Shown here piece after piece: positions 1 through 7,448 of a stretch of DNA of 43,409 nucleotides (positions are counted from its first letter, which is position 1; each line of letters starts with the position of its first letter). The translations under genes and the position numbers were made by a program. The stretch is from an uncultured Alteromonadales bacterium. Lineage in GTDB: Bacteria; Pseudomonadota; Gammaproteobacteria; Pseudomonadales; Cellvibrionaceae. The DNA is taken from the NCBI GenBank assembly GCA_937864365.1, contig CALMJT010000166.1:1-43409 (forward strand), read 5' to 3'. A model generated the notes under the pieces. It was not told the origin of the DNA. It did no database searches and saw nothing but the letters and a program-made list of their open reading frames with translations.

Positions 1-212
1 TCCTTAACCCCCGCCTCTAGCAACTCTTCAAACATAATGGTGGCTTTTTGCCCGTTAGGAGTCCCTAAAGAATAGAGTTGAAATGCATGTTCGCCGCGAG
101 GTAATTCTTTTTCATGGGTGGCTCCAGAAATTGGGCGATTTACCTTGTCCCATTTACCCCGGCCATCGCTGTTTAGAGTCCAGATTTTTGGTGGTTGATA
201 TTCATCAGCCAT
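1..212 (-). CDS. yghU: YghU-type glutathione S-transferase, N-terminal part
   Basis: Partial gene cut by the left window edge. Reading the minus strand from an ATG at 212 gives about 70 open codons starting MADEYQPPKIWTLNSDGRGK and including LYSLGTPNGQKATIMFEELL. This closely follows my recollection of the N-terminus of E. coli YghU, where an NRPxSGxTHEKxLPxGxH stretch precedes the thioredoxin-like GST fold. YghU-type enzymes are cytosolic glutathione-dependent disulfide-bond oxidoreductases. The visible part covers the N-terminal extension and the first strand and helix of the GST N-domain; the C-terminal helical domain is outside the window. It is separated by 920 bp from the next gene, so it is probably not part of that operon. 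Family identity is secure; the exact paralogue is not. Confidence 0.88.
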   Translation of the reverse strand, partial: MADEYQPPKIWTLNSDGRGKWDKVNRPISGATHEKELPRGEHAFQLYSLGTPNGQKATIMFEELLEAGVK

Positions 213-1133
213 GTTTTTTCTCCAATTAATTTTTAGCTATTCTAATTATTGAAAAACTTAAGAATTAGCATGTTTAAAGTTCTGTTGAGACTAACTGCGC
301 AGCAATTAAGTTCTATACCTAAATACCGCTAAAATAACCTAATTGTATTTTTCATTGGCTATAAAAATAGAATCTCGCCGATGGATTTTGGGAACCGTAT
401 TTGTAATTACCAACGAGCCTTTCTTTCTCAGGGACAATACAAACGGAGTGAATCTGATCATCGCTTGATTATCGATTTTCTTGAATCTAACTAATTTCAA
501 GCTACCAATTACCAAAAACGTATTTAAATTAATCAACACAGTAAACAATATGAAACTTTGATTAACCTACAATTTCCAGCAACACAGAACATGTCATCAC
601 GGTTTGTCTTTTGATTAAATCATGGCGAAGTTAATCAGTGATACCAATTGCTTAACTACTGAACGAAACTGAAAAAACACCATAGAATGTGCTGGAATTT
701 TCCATTTAAGTCCAACGATCTTGGCCTAACGATCTCGGCTGTACTTAGATAGAAATTAATGAAACTAACGAAGGATATTAACGCGAGGTAATTATTTTAG
801 ATAGGATCAAGTTTTAAAGATGGGCATCGAAATTTTTGAACAAGCCTTTCATTTAAACTGTTCGACTGAGTCATGTGCAGCGGGAAGATAACATCAAGAT
901 CAATGCATTTAGATGCAATTAATCCATAATCAATTTATTTATGGTTAGAACGGTTTTATAAGGCTGGAGCGAAATGTTATCTATTTAATAGCATTTAAAA
1001 TTATACCGTTGGTTTAATTTTAAATTCAATCCAAAAAGCGCTCGTGCAAAACCTTCAACATCTATATTTAAAATATAGCTCATCGACAAAGCCGATTACG
1101 TTAAATGTTACCTCATTATTAACTGAATAAAAT
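213..1133. other. Gene-poor spacer between yghU and the left operon
   Basis: I see no convincing gene in these 920 bp. A 69-codon minus frame at 339-548 has no recognisable family and no clear ribosome binding site. A degenerate copy of the palindromic repeat lies at 551-640. Two near-identical 11-mers (ACGATCTYGGC) sit about 15 bp apart at 716-741. An AT-only palindrome at 1062-1078 lies shortly after the outer-membrane-protein stop codon, but it has no U-tract and is not a convincing terminator. Confidence 0.5.
551..640 (-). repeat. Palindromic repeat, degenerate copy with internal deletion
   Basis: The left end GAAACTTTGATTAACCTA and the right end CTTTTGATTAAATCATGG followed by GTTAATCAG match the two ends of reverse-orientation copies such as 36468-36621. 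The central GAAATTG/CAATTTC portion is missing. It is the most decayed copy I list. Confidence 0.5.
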
Positions 1134-1841
1134 TTAAAACTCAAAATCAAAATTAATTTTGTAGGTTTGATTGGCGGTTTCGTCATCCAATGGAAATAAA
1201 ATTCCGGTTTCCCAAGTCAGTCGTTTCCTTCCACCTAATTTAACGACCCCCGAAAATACCGGGCCAAACGCAGAGGTAGTTTCACTCTGATAAAGTTCTA
1301 GACCTGGTTCAAAGCTTTGACTCAGTCTGTAGCGAGACTGTCCGGCAAAGGCCGTTTCGAATTCATCGTTAATATCTCCGCCCCATTCAATAATCGCCGA
1401 TAAATTCCCAGTAAAAATAAAGCGGTTGTATTCTTTTAAACCAATTAAGGTAACCGCAGCTTCAAGAACATCTTGACCAAGTTCATCTTCAAATTCAAAC
1501 AACAAACCCCAATCGCTACTGTACTCGCCCTGCTCTGTTAATTGCCATTTAAGCTCAATTTCGTAGGAATCTTCTTCAATCGCTTCGCCTTGTTCTTTTT
1601 CTCCGACCACATAGAATTCAAGAAACAAACGCTCAGACAAAGATTGACCATACCCAAATCGCGTTTTCCAGACATCGTTACCCCCGAACGGATCGTGTTC
1701 GAGCACGTTGCGAAATTCAATTTCGCGCTCCAACGGCTGAACATAAGGGTCGTAAACTCTATCGACGGAGGTAGTACCGGCAAATGCGGCACTTGACGAC
1801 AGTAAAAGTAATAAGCTTGAGAATTTAATGGGCTGCGACAT
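1134..1841 (-). CDS. Outer-membrane-like beta-barrel protein, last gene of the operon
   Basis: A 235-residue secreted protein. An N-terminal signal peptide runs over residues 1-21 with a likely cleavage at AAFA|GTT. The mature part is acidic and rich in aromatic residues, with alternating hydrophobic and polar stretches typical of beta strands, and it ends in ...INFDFEF. A terminal Phe is the usual signal for BAM-dependent outer membrane insertion. I do not recognise a named family. The ATG at 1841 overlaps the end of the FTR1 permease gene by 17 bp, so the two are translationally linked. Since it follows an iron permease and a cupredoxin-fold protein, an envelope role in metal handling is possible, but this is inferred from context only. 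Confidence 0.72.
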   Translation of the reverse strand: MSQPIKFSSLLLLLSSSAAFAGTTSVDRVYDPYVQPLEREIEFRNVLEHDPFGGNDVWKTRFGYGQSLSERLFLEFYVVGEKEQGEAIEEDSYEIELKWQLTEQGEYSSDWGLLFEFEDELGQDVLEAAVTLIGLKEYNRFIFTGNLSAIIEWGGDINDEFETAFAGQSRYRLSQSFEPGLELYQSETTSAFGPVFSGVVKLGGRKRLTWETGILFPLDDETANQTYKINFDFEF

Positions 1842-2619
1842 ATGTATTTCTTACAGACTTTTTAAATAGCGAGAGAGCAAATGTTATAAGCATTAACGAT
1901 AACGCAATACCGTAGGCAATAATTTCTAACCATGTTGGCGTAGATTCGTAACCGAATAATGCATAAGCAATTTGACCTAAAATAGATGATTCCGGCAAGA
2001 TAAAACTGGAATCCCAAGCCGTACCGATATCAGGTAGCCAATCAGCCTGAATCAATAACTGAACGGCCTGTAAGCTCATACCAGAAGCAATTAAAGTAAT
2101 AAAAAATATTTGTATTAATTTGAGCACTTTATATTCTGCGGCCATTATTAGACTGTAATACAACAATGCTCCCGCACTAAAACCAATTGCCATACCAATA
2201 AATCCACTGGTAGCGGCGTATACAAAATTTTGATCCGTAATGATAAACCCTGAATAAAATACAAACAGTTCACCACCTTCGCGAGAAATAGCAAACGCTA
2301 CGGTTATCGCCATAACAATAATCAGCAATCGTTTAGAGCTGACCGAAAAGCTTAACATGACGCACAAACAAAACAGTAAACCAGTAATCAAAAACATGGC
2401 AAAAGCGTTGTAAACTTCTTGCCCCATGTACTCGAAGCTTTCTGATAGCGCACTAAGATTTAGTGCGTAAATTACCGCAAAACACATACCCGATAAAAAA
2501 CCAACGGCAAGCCAACGATTAGAAACATCATAAATACGGCTGATGGATAACAGAACACTTATTAGTAGGCTTGCCTCTAATGTTTCACGCAACACCAATA
2601 CAATTACAGGCAACAACAT
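1825..2619 (-). CDS. FTR1-family high-affinity iron permease (EfeU-like)
   Basis: A 264-residue multi-spanning inner membrane protein with about seven hydrophobic segments. It carries two RExxE iron-coordination motifs in the usual places: RETLE at residues 11-15 in the first helix and REGGE at 113-117 in the fourth. This motif pair and the length identify the FTR1/EfeU family, which moves ferric iron inward after an extracytoplasmic partner has oxidised or bound it. The gene starts 3 bp after the cupredoxin-like gene ends, which gives the usual partnership of a permease with an EfeO-type cupredoxin domain. It overlaps the following outer-membrane-protein gene by 17 bp. No EfeB peroxidase or EfeO peptidase-like domain is present nearby, so this is a reduced system. 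The substrate is inferred from the family. Confidence 0.93.
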   Translation of the reverse strand: MLLPVIVLVLRETLEASLLISVLLSISRIYDVSNRWLAVGFLSGMCFAVIYALNLSALSESFEYMGQEVYNAFAMFLITGLLFCLCVMLSFSVSSKRLLIIVMAITVAFAISREGGELFVFYSGFIITDQNFVYAATSGFIGMAIGFSAGALLYYSLIMAAEYKVLKLIQIFFITLIASGMSLQAVQLLIQADWLPDIGTAWDSSFILPESSILGQIAYALFGYESTPTWLEIIAYGIALSLMLITFALSLFKKSVRNTYVAAH

Positions 2620-2622
2620 AAA

Positions 2623-3003
2623 TCACTCCGCGATAATCACGCCTTGCGCTGTGGTAATATTAAACTCGCCAAAAAAAGGATAAATTCCAGGCGCTAAAGG
2701 ACCAATAAAAATAACCGATTTACTGTTACCAAGTATTACTTTTTCTCGGTTGAGCTCGTAACTTTCAAACTCTTCGGGAGTGCTGTCTTCATTGAGCACC
2801 AACAACTTGATCTTGACATTAGCGGGAACATGCAGCTCTGAAGGATAAAATAAATGATCTTTAATGCGCAGCTCGAACTCGGGTTTGGCTGCAAAGGTAA
2901 AAGACGCGCTCATGCACACAATCAAGGTAACAAACAATTTAGTTAGGCCTAAAAACCTTTGATTGCAAAACTTTCTCACACTATGCATTTGAGGTCTCGT
3001 CAT
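2623..3003 (-). CDS. Periplasmic cupredoxin-fold protein (EfeO N-domain-like)
   Basis: A 126-residue protein with a hydrophobic signal segment at about residues 20-38 (cleavage near FTFA|AKP), followed by one cupredoxin-like domain. The EFESYELNREKVI and APGIYPFFGEFN stretches are typical of the domain found alone next to FTR1 permeases or as the N-domain of EfeO. The mature chain contains no cysteine, so it cannot form a classical type-1 blue copper centre; metal binding through Glu, His or Asn side chains is more likely. Its start overlaps the 3' end of the sensor kinase gene by 23 bp, and its stop lies 3 bp before the permease start. It probably presents iron to, or oxidises iron for, the permease. 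An alternative start is at Met6. Confidence 0.85.
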   Translation of the reverse strand: MTRPQMHSVRKFCNQRFLGLTKLFVTLIVCMSASFTFAAKPEFELRIKDHLFYPSELHVPANVKIKLLVLNEDSTPEEFESYELNREKVILGNSKSVIFIGPLAPGIYPFFGEFNITTAQGVIIAE

Positions 3004-4507
3004 TATATTTTTTAGGAAATTTCATACGAACGCAAAAGCCACCTAAATTAGGTGACGGAATGCTTCGAATCTTACCTTGGTGAGAACAAACAATCTCATT
3101 AACGATGGATAAGCCTAATCCTGATCCTTGAATATTAGAATTATTTTTATCGCCATCGAGCCGATAAAATCGATCAAAAACCTTAGCGGTCTCTGCTTCT
3201 GGTACGCCTGGGCCAGAATCTTCAACTAAGATGTCGATAAAGTCGTCGTATTCGCTAATGCTTACCACGATAAAACAGTCGTTCTTGCCGTATTTGCTGG
3301 AATTATCCAAAAGGTTTCGAAATAAAATTTCAATAGCGAAAGGTTCGCAATCGAGCAATATATTATCGACTTCTTCATGGGTATTGAGTATATCTGTTTT
3401 TTCTAAATTCTGTAGATTATTAAAATTATCTAATTTTAAGGTTTCTTGTTCAAAAAAAGCTTCATCATCGCGAATGCAAATAAGAGGAATATTATCTTCA
3501 CGATAAAGCCCCGAAACTCGTCGAGCGATGACATTACAAGTTTGATTACGCGATGCTAATACCGGATAAAAATCGGCAACCATTGCACCCAAGTGCTCAA
3601 CCAGATTAATCGACTTAAAATTATTCGCAAACTGCTCGCCGCCAATTCTGTGTAGCGTTAATAACTGATCGATGGCACCTGACATTCTATCAATGGACTT
3701 TTTCATATCGTCGCAAACGGAATCTTGTTTCACGCTTTCTGGCAGGTTGTGGAGTTGTAACTTTAAAATAGCCAGTGGTGTTCTAAGCTCGTGAGCTGCG
3801 TCGGCAGAAAAACGTTTTTCACGATCGAAAGATATTTTTACGCGCTCAAATAAGCCGTTTAACGCACTCACAATTGGCGCCATTTCAACGGGGTATTTCT
3901 GTAATTCCAGCGCACTTAAATCGCGGGTATTACGATTGGCCAGTAAATTCGCCAATTGCGATAAAGGCGCTAAACCACGACGAATAATCAACCACACCAA
4001 AATACCCAACAAAGGTAATACCCAAATGGTGGGTAAAATGGCTTTTAAAATAATTTGCTCGGTTAAGGTCGTATAAGAATTTGATTGAAAACCAATCACA
4101 ATATAGGGTTGAAACTGGTTAATTCTAAGATTAAATTCGGCGGCATCGTCTGTGACTCTCTCGGATAAGAAATCCGCTTTGGTTCGCCAACGATGAGCAT
4201 TATAGCTGAAGGTATGAAAGCCAGGCTCATGTAAAAATAAAGGTTCTTTCGGTGCATTATTAGAGGCTATAGATACAACGCCATTGTCGATCACTTGAAA
4301 AAAAGTATGCTCGTCAAATAAATCACTCGGAATCGGTAATTTTAAAGCAACGGCTTCGTTTTCAGTTTGAACATAACTGGCATTATGCAGAGTTTTAACC
4401 AGAGTTTCGATAACACCAAATCGTTCGGTGACTTGGCTATCCAACAAATCAGCAGCGGATTTAGCACTTTCCTTAAAGCCGTGTAGCGCGGCAATAAAGT
4501 TGGTCAA
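2981..4507 (-). CDS. QseC-like sensor histidine kinase
   Basis: Inner-membrane sensor kinase. Coordinates run from the first standard start codon, a TTG at 4507 (508 residues). The frame stays open 25 codons further upstream and those codons encode the rest of a first transmembrane helix, so the real start is probably further 5' (see finding on an ATT at 4564). Numbering from TTG: periplasmic sensor region about 10-150, second membrane helix about 155-176, HAMP-like linker, HisKA motif AHELRTP with phospho-acceptor His239, then the ATPase boxes NLLDNSSKYG, EDSGPGVP and GSGLGLS. About 60 extra acidic residues lie between the dimerisation helices and the N-box, which is unusual for this class. 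The gene directly follows its response regulator and precedes the iron-uptake genes. The signal sensed is not evident from sequence. Confidence 0.93.
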   Translation of the reverse strand: MTNFIAALHGFKESAKSAADLLDSQVTERFGVIETLVKTLHNASYVQTENEAVALKLPIPSDLFDEHTFFQVIDNGVVSIASNNAPKEPLFLHEPGFHTFSYNAHRWRTKADFLSERVTDDAAEFNLRINQFQPYIVIGFQSNSYTTLTEQIILKAILPTIWVLPLLGILVWLIIRRGLAPLSQLANLLANRNTRDLSALELQKYPVEMAPIVSALNGLFERVKISFDREKRFSADAAHELRTPLAILKLQLHNLPESVKQDSVCDDMKKSIDRMSGAIDQLLTLHRIGGEQFANNFKSINLVEHLGAMVADFYPVLASRNQTCNVIARRVSGLYREDNIPLICIRDDEAFFEQETLKLDNFNNLQNLEKTDILNTHEEVDNILLDCEPFAIEILFRNLLDNSSKYGKNDCFIVVSISEYDDFIDILVEDSGPGVPEAETAKVFDRFYRLDGDKNNSNIQGSGLGLSIVNEIVCSHQGKIRSIPSPNLGGFCVRMKFPKKYNDETSNA

Positions 4508-4569
4508 ACAAATTACCGAGAGCAGTACAACGGCGAGAAAGGTGCGTACAGAAGACGGAAAAATAGCGA

Positions 4570-5238
4570 TTAACTCCCTACTTTAGGAATTAAATAACCA
4601 ACACCTCGAATGGTTTTAATAAATCCTTCGGGAAGTTTTTTGCGCAGGTTACTAATGTGCACCTCTATGGCGTTACTGCCAATTTCTTCACCCCAAGAAT
4701 ACAAGTTACTTTCTAGAATTTGTTTGGTTTTTACCTGACCAACACCTTCCATTAATACCTTAAGCGTCATGTATTCTTTTTTGGGAAGCGAGAGTTTAAC
4801 GCCGTCTACTGCGACTTCGTGTGTGGCGCTATCGAGCACTACGGTTCCAACAACAATTTCGTTACTGGTAGATACTAGGTTCACGCGTCGTGATAGGGCT
4901 CGTAATCGAGCCAATAATTCGGGCATTTCAAAAGGTTTTGATAAATAGTCATCGGCGCCTAAATCCAGCGCTTTTACTTTTTCGTCTACCGCATTGCGAG
5001 CGGTAAGAATAAGCACCGGCGTGGTGTGCTTTTGATTGCGAAGATGATTTAAAACACCGAAGCCGTCGATCTCTGGCAAACCTAAATCTAAAATCACTAA
5101 ATCAGGTTCAAGCGAATCAAAATAGCGGAGCGCACTCTGGCCATCGTAGGCGCACTCCACCACAAAGTTTTCACGCACCAGCGCCTGAGACAACGCATTC
5201 GACAAATCTTTATTATCTTCTACCAAAAGCACTTTCAT
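4570..5238 (-). CDS. OmpR-family response regulator (QseB/PmrA-like)
   Basis: A 222-residue two-domain regulator. The N-terminal receiver has the acidic pair near residues 7-8, phospho-acceptor Asp51 in VILDLGLPEIDG and the conserved Lys101 in LSKPF. The C-terminal winged-helix domain ends with IKTIRGVGYLIP, typical of OmpR/PhoB-type DNA-binding domains. The QseBC-like partner kinase follows immediately. Its own operon starts at 9660, and CTTAAG-type sites occur upstream of that promoter region; since QseB/PmrA regulators bind direct repeats of this half-site, autoregulation of the whole operon is plausible but inferred. The start ATG at 5238 is 14 bp after the TPR gene. Confidence 0.95.
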   Translation of the reverse strand: MKVLLVEDNKDLSNALSQALVRENFVVECAYDGQSALRYFDSLEPDLVILDLGLPEIDGFGVLNHLRNQKHTTPVLILTARNAVDEKVKALDLGADDYLSKPFEMPELLARLRALSRRVNLVSTSNEIVVGTVVLDSATHEVAVDGVKLSLPKKEYMTLKVLMEGVGQVKTKQILESNLYSWGEEIGSNAIEVHISNLRKKLPEGFIKTIRGVGYLIPKVGS

Positions 5239-5252
5239 GCGTGATTACTTTC

Positions 5253-5945
5253 CTAACGGCCTGCGCCTTCAATTTCTTTTAGCGCAAGGCGAATTTCTTC
5301 TCTTCGACCAGAATCTGCCAAGGGACGATTTGGGCGATCTTTAGCCGCTAAAGCCTTGTTAAAGTACTTACGCGCTTCATCAAACTGTTTTTCTTCAACC
5401 AAGTACTGACCGTAAAAATAGTTTGGATCAATACCATCTGGATTTATAGCTAGGGCTTTATCCAAAAATTCTTTCGCCTTTTTGTTACTGCCAAAGGCTA
5501 CCGGCCATCCGGGAACCCGTAAATGCAAAATACCTAAACTGGTGTAAGCAGAACCTTGAAGCGCAGTTGCGTCGTATTCGAGCGATTCTTCTAGGTCTTT
5601 TTTAGCCTGTTTGACTAATTTTAAAGCACCTAGACCACCTTTGGTACCGGCAGCGGTAGATTTGATGATACCACTCCAAGCATACAAGTTTGCATTTTTT
5701 GGGTATTGTTTTAGATAACTGTCAACGGTATCAAGGAGCTTATCAAAGCTCTCTTCTTGTTGATCTTCGTCGAGCTCGTAATAGATGTGTGCCCATTGAT
5801 GCTGAAGATCACTTAAAGCCTCATCCGCTGAGTTAGCCGCCCAAGAAGTTGCAGAGAGAAAACTCGCAACGAACACACAAATTGCCGTTGTCATTTTGAA
5901 CGGATTAAACCCCAATCGTTGGTAAACAACTGTTATAGAACTCAT
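5253..5945 (-). CDS. Periplasmic TPR-repeat protein
   Basis: A 230-residue protein with an N-terminal hydrophobic signal (about residues 18-36, cleavage near TSWA|ANS) followed by helical repeats. The clearest TPR-like units contain GSAYTSLGILHLRVPGWPVA, then IDPNYFYGQYLVEEKQFDEA and ARKYFNKALAA. It resembles small uncharacterised secreted TPR proteins sometimes found beside transporters; the name of a partner is not evident. The ATG at 5945 overlaps the dehydrogenase stop in an ATGA arrangement; Met18 is an alternative start and would leave a cleaner signal peptide. In this operon it may scaffold an envelope complex or act as an accessory to the sensor, but nothing in the sequence proves either. 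Confidence 0.82.
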   Translation of the reverse strand: MSSITVVYQRLGFNPFKMTTAICVFVASFLSATSWAANSADEALSDLQHQWAHIYYELDEDQQEESFDKLLDTVDSYLKQYPKNANLYAWSGIIKSTAAGTKGGLGALKLVKQAKKDLEESLEYDATALQGSAYTSLGILHLRVPGWPVAFGSNKKAKEFLDKALAINPDGIDPNYFYGQYLVEEKQFDEARKYFNKALAAKDRPNRPLADSGRREEIRLALKEIEGAGR

Positions 5946-6754
5946 GATGTAACCCCTTCACGCTTGCAAAATTTAATAATGGTAGACAATTTTTTTTGAA
6001 TAGATTTATCAACAACATTAGGCAGTAAAGCATTAATGCGAACAAATAAGGACTCGGGAAATCCCAAATACAGATTACTGCGCGCCTTATTTTTTATGGC
6101 TTTAATTAACTGCTGGGCAACCCAGCTCGGTTCATCAACGTGATTGCCAAGCTCGGTATTTAAGTCGTCAATTTCCGCTGAATTTAATGCCGTTTTTGTG
6201 GCTCTTGGCGCAAAATATAAAACATCAATAGGAGAATTTGCCAATTCACGACGCAGGGATTCTGACAAGCCACGTACACCAAATTTGGTAGCGCAATAAA
6301 CGCTAGAACCCGGTAAACCAATGCTGCCAAGAATGGAGCCAACGTTGACAATTAACGCTTTGTTGGTACGCTTTTGTTGATTGTAAGCATCAACAAAATC
6401 ACGGCACAACATGGTAGGAACGGTGAGATTCGTGAACATCATGTTAGCGATATCACTATCGCTCATATCACTAAGTAGGCTTAGGTCGTTCACGCCCAAG
6501 CAATTAATAATAATATCTGCTTGATACTGTGACATAACCTGTTTGAAGTTCATGCGATCTGATTTGTTTTTAAAATCAACCACGGTGTAGCTGACATCAA
6601 CTGATGCCAGCTCGTCTTGCAAAAGTTTTAGCTTTTGTTCACTGCGACCGGCCAGCAACAACTTCGCGCCAGATAGAACAAGTTCTTTCGCAATCTCTTG
6701 TCCTATTCCTCCAGAAGCCCCAACCAATAGCACTTTAGAATTTTCGATTTGCAT
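5942..6754 (-). CDS. Short-chain dehydrogenase/reductase (SDR)
   Basis: A classical SDR of 270 residues counted from the ATG at 6754. That ATG has a CGGGA ribosome binding site about 6 nt upstream, so I prefer it to the TTG at 6769. The NAD(P)-binding glycine motif GASGGIG is at residues 12-18. The catalytic Ser140, Tyr153 and Lys157 appear in NVGSILGS and SSVYCATKFG, and the INCLG motif after beta-4 is present. SDRs of this kind reduce carbonyls or oxidise alcohols on acyl or small-molecule substrates in the cytoplasm. It lies 7 to 22 bp after the diiron-protein gene and overlaps the TPR gene by 4 bp, so it probably acts on the product of the upstream ligase and oxidase. The substrate is unknown. 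Confidence 0.93.
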   Translation of the reverse strand: MQIENSKVLLVGASGGIGQEIAKELVLSGAKLLLAGRSEQKLKLLQDELASVDVSYTVVDFKNKSDRMNFKQVMSQYQADIIINCLGVNDLSLLSDMSDSDIANMMFTNLTVPTMLCRDFVDAYNQQKRTNKALIVNVGSILGSIGLPGSSVYCATKFGVRGLSESLRRELANSPIDVLYFAPRATKTALNSAEIDDLNTELGNHVDEPSWVAQQLIKAIKNKARSNLYLGFPESLFVRINALLPNVVDKSIQKKLSTIIKFCKREGVTS

Positions 6755-6776
6755 ATCAATCCCGATCAATCGAAGA

Positions 6777-7448
6777 TTATTGTTTTAATACCTGCGCCTG
6801 AGACTCCGCTAATTCAGAAAAGACATTAGCGTATAATTTATAGAAGTTTTTAGCCGCGTGAATAATTACCGCTTGTTCTGCCGGATCGGTAATTTGATTC
6901 ATAAGACCTTCGTAAAATTTTACATGCTCTAAATCAAGCTCACCGTGAGAAGTAAGGTAACTAAACGCAGAATTTGGTAAATTTAAAGATGCCTGAATAA
7001 CACCCGCCGCTTTAGTGGCTAACTGTGTGCTTGTGCCTTCTAAAACCAACACCATGCCAAAAAAAGCTAAGGGTGAAACGCGATCAATGGAATCATACGC
7101 ATATGAAACCATCATTTCAGTCGCAAAATTAGGAACGGATACGCGAGCTTGTTCTTTATTGTAACCACAGGCAGCGATATCGTTAAGCACCCATTCTTGA
7201 TGTCCAGATTCTTCTTCAATGTATTCTGCAATTGCCACACGCAACCATTCTTGAGATTCCGTTAAACGCGAACCGCAACGCATCAATAAAGGCACTGTAT
7301 GTTTCACGTGATGAAACGCTTGCTGTAAAAAAGCCACGTACAAATCTAAAGAAATATCACCGTGCAAACTGGCTTGAATAACATCTAACGTAAAAAGATT
7401 ATTTTTTTCGGCTTCGGTTGCTTTAATTAATGTTTCGTAAAAGCTCAT
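6777..7448 (-). CDS. Heme-oxygenase-like diiron protein (TenA/UndA-type fold)
   Basis: A 223-residue all-helical protein of the iron-containing redox enzyme / TenA-like group. Residues placed like the metal ligands of heme-oxygenase-like diiron oxidases (UndA, SznF, CADD group) are visible: an ExxH at Glu80-His83 in EEESGHQEW, Glu137 in VLEGTS, and Asp172 with His175 in DLEHVKFY. Members of this group oxidise amines or cleave fatty acids using a non-heme iron pair, so this is likely the key iron-dependent catalyst of the operon. TenA thiaminases share the fold but lack this ligand set, so thiamine salvage is less likely. The ATG overlaps the stop of the AMP-ligase gene by 4 bp, which indicates tight co-translation. 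Confidence 0.86.
   Translation of the reverse strand: MSFYETLIKATEAEKNNLFTLDVIQASLHGDISLDLYVAFLQQAFHHVKHTVPLLMRCGSRLTESQEWLRVAIAEYIEEESGHQEWVLNDIAACGYNKEQARVSVPNFATEMMVSYAYDSIDRVSPLAFFGMVLVLEGTSTQLATKAAGVIQASLNLPNSAFSYLTSHGELDLEHVKFYEGLMNQITDPAEQAVIIHAAKNFYKLYANVFSELAESQAQVLKQ

Noticed and set aside
339-548. 69-codon open frame on the minus strand in the first spacer
   Set aside because: No recognisable family, no clear ribosome binding site, isolated in an AT-rich spacer and next to a degenerate repeat. Could be real but I cannot support it.
6777-7448. TenA-type thiaminase as the function of the helical protein
   Set aside because: The fold is shared, but the ExxH and DxxH metal-ligand pattern and the acyl-ligase and iron-permease neighbours fit a diiron oxidase better. 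No thiamine genes are nearby.
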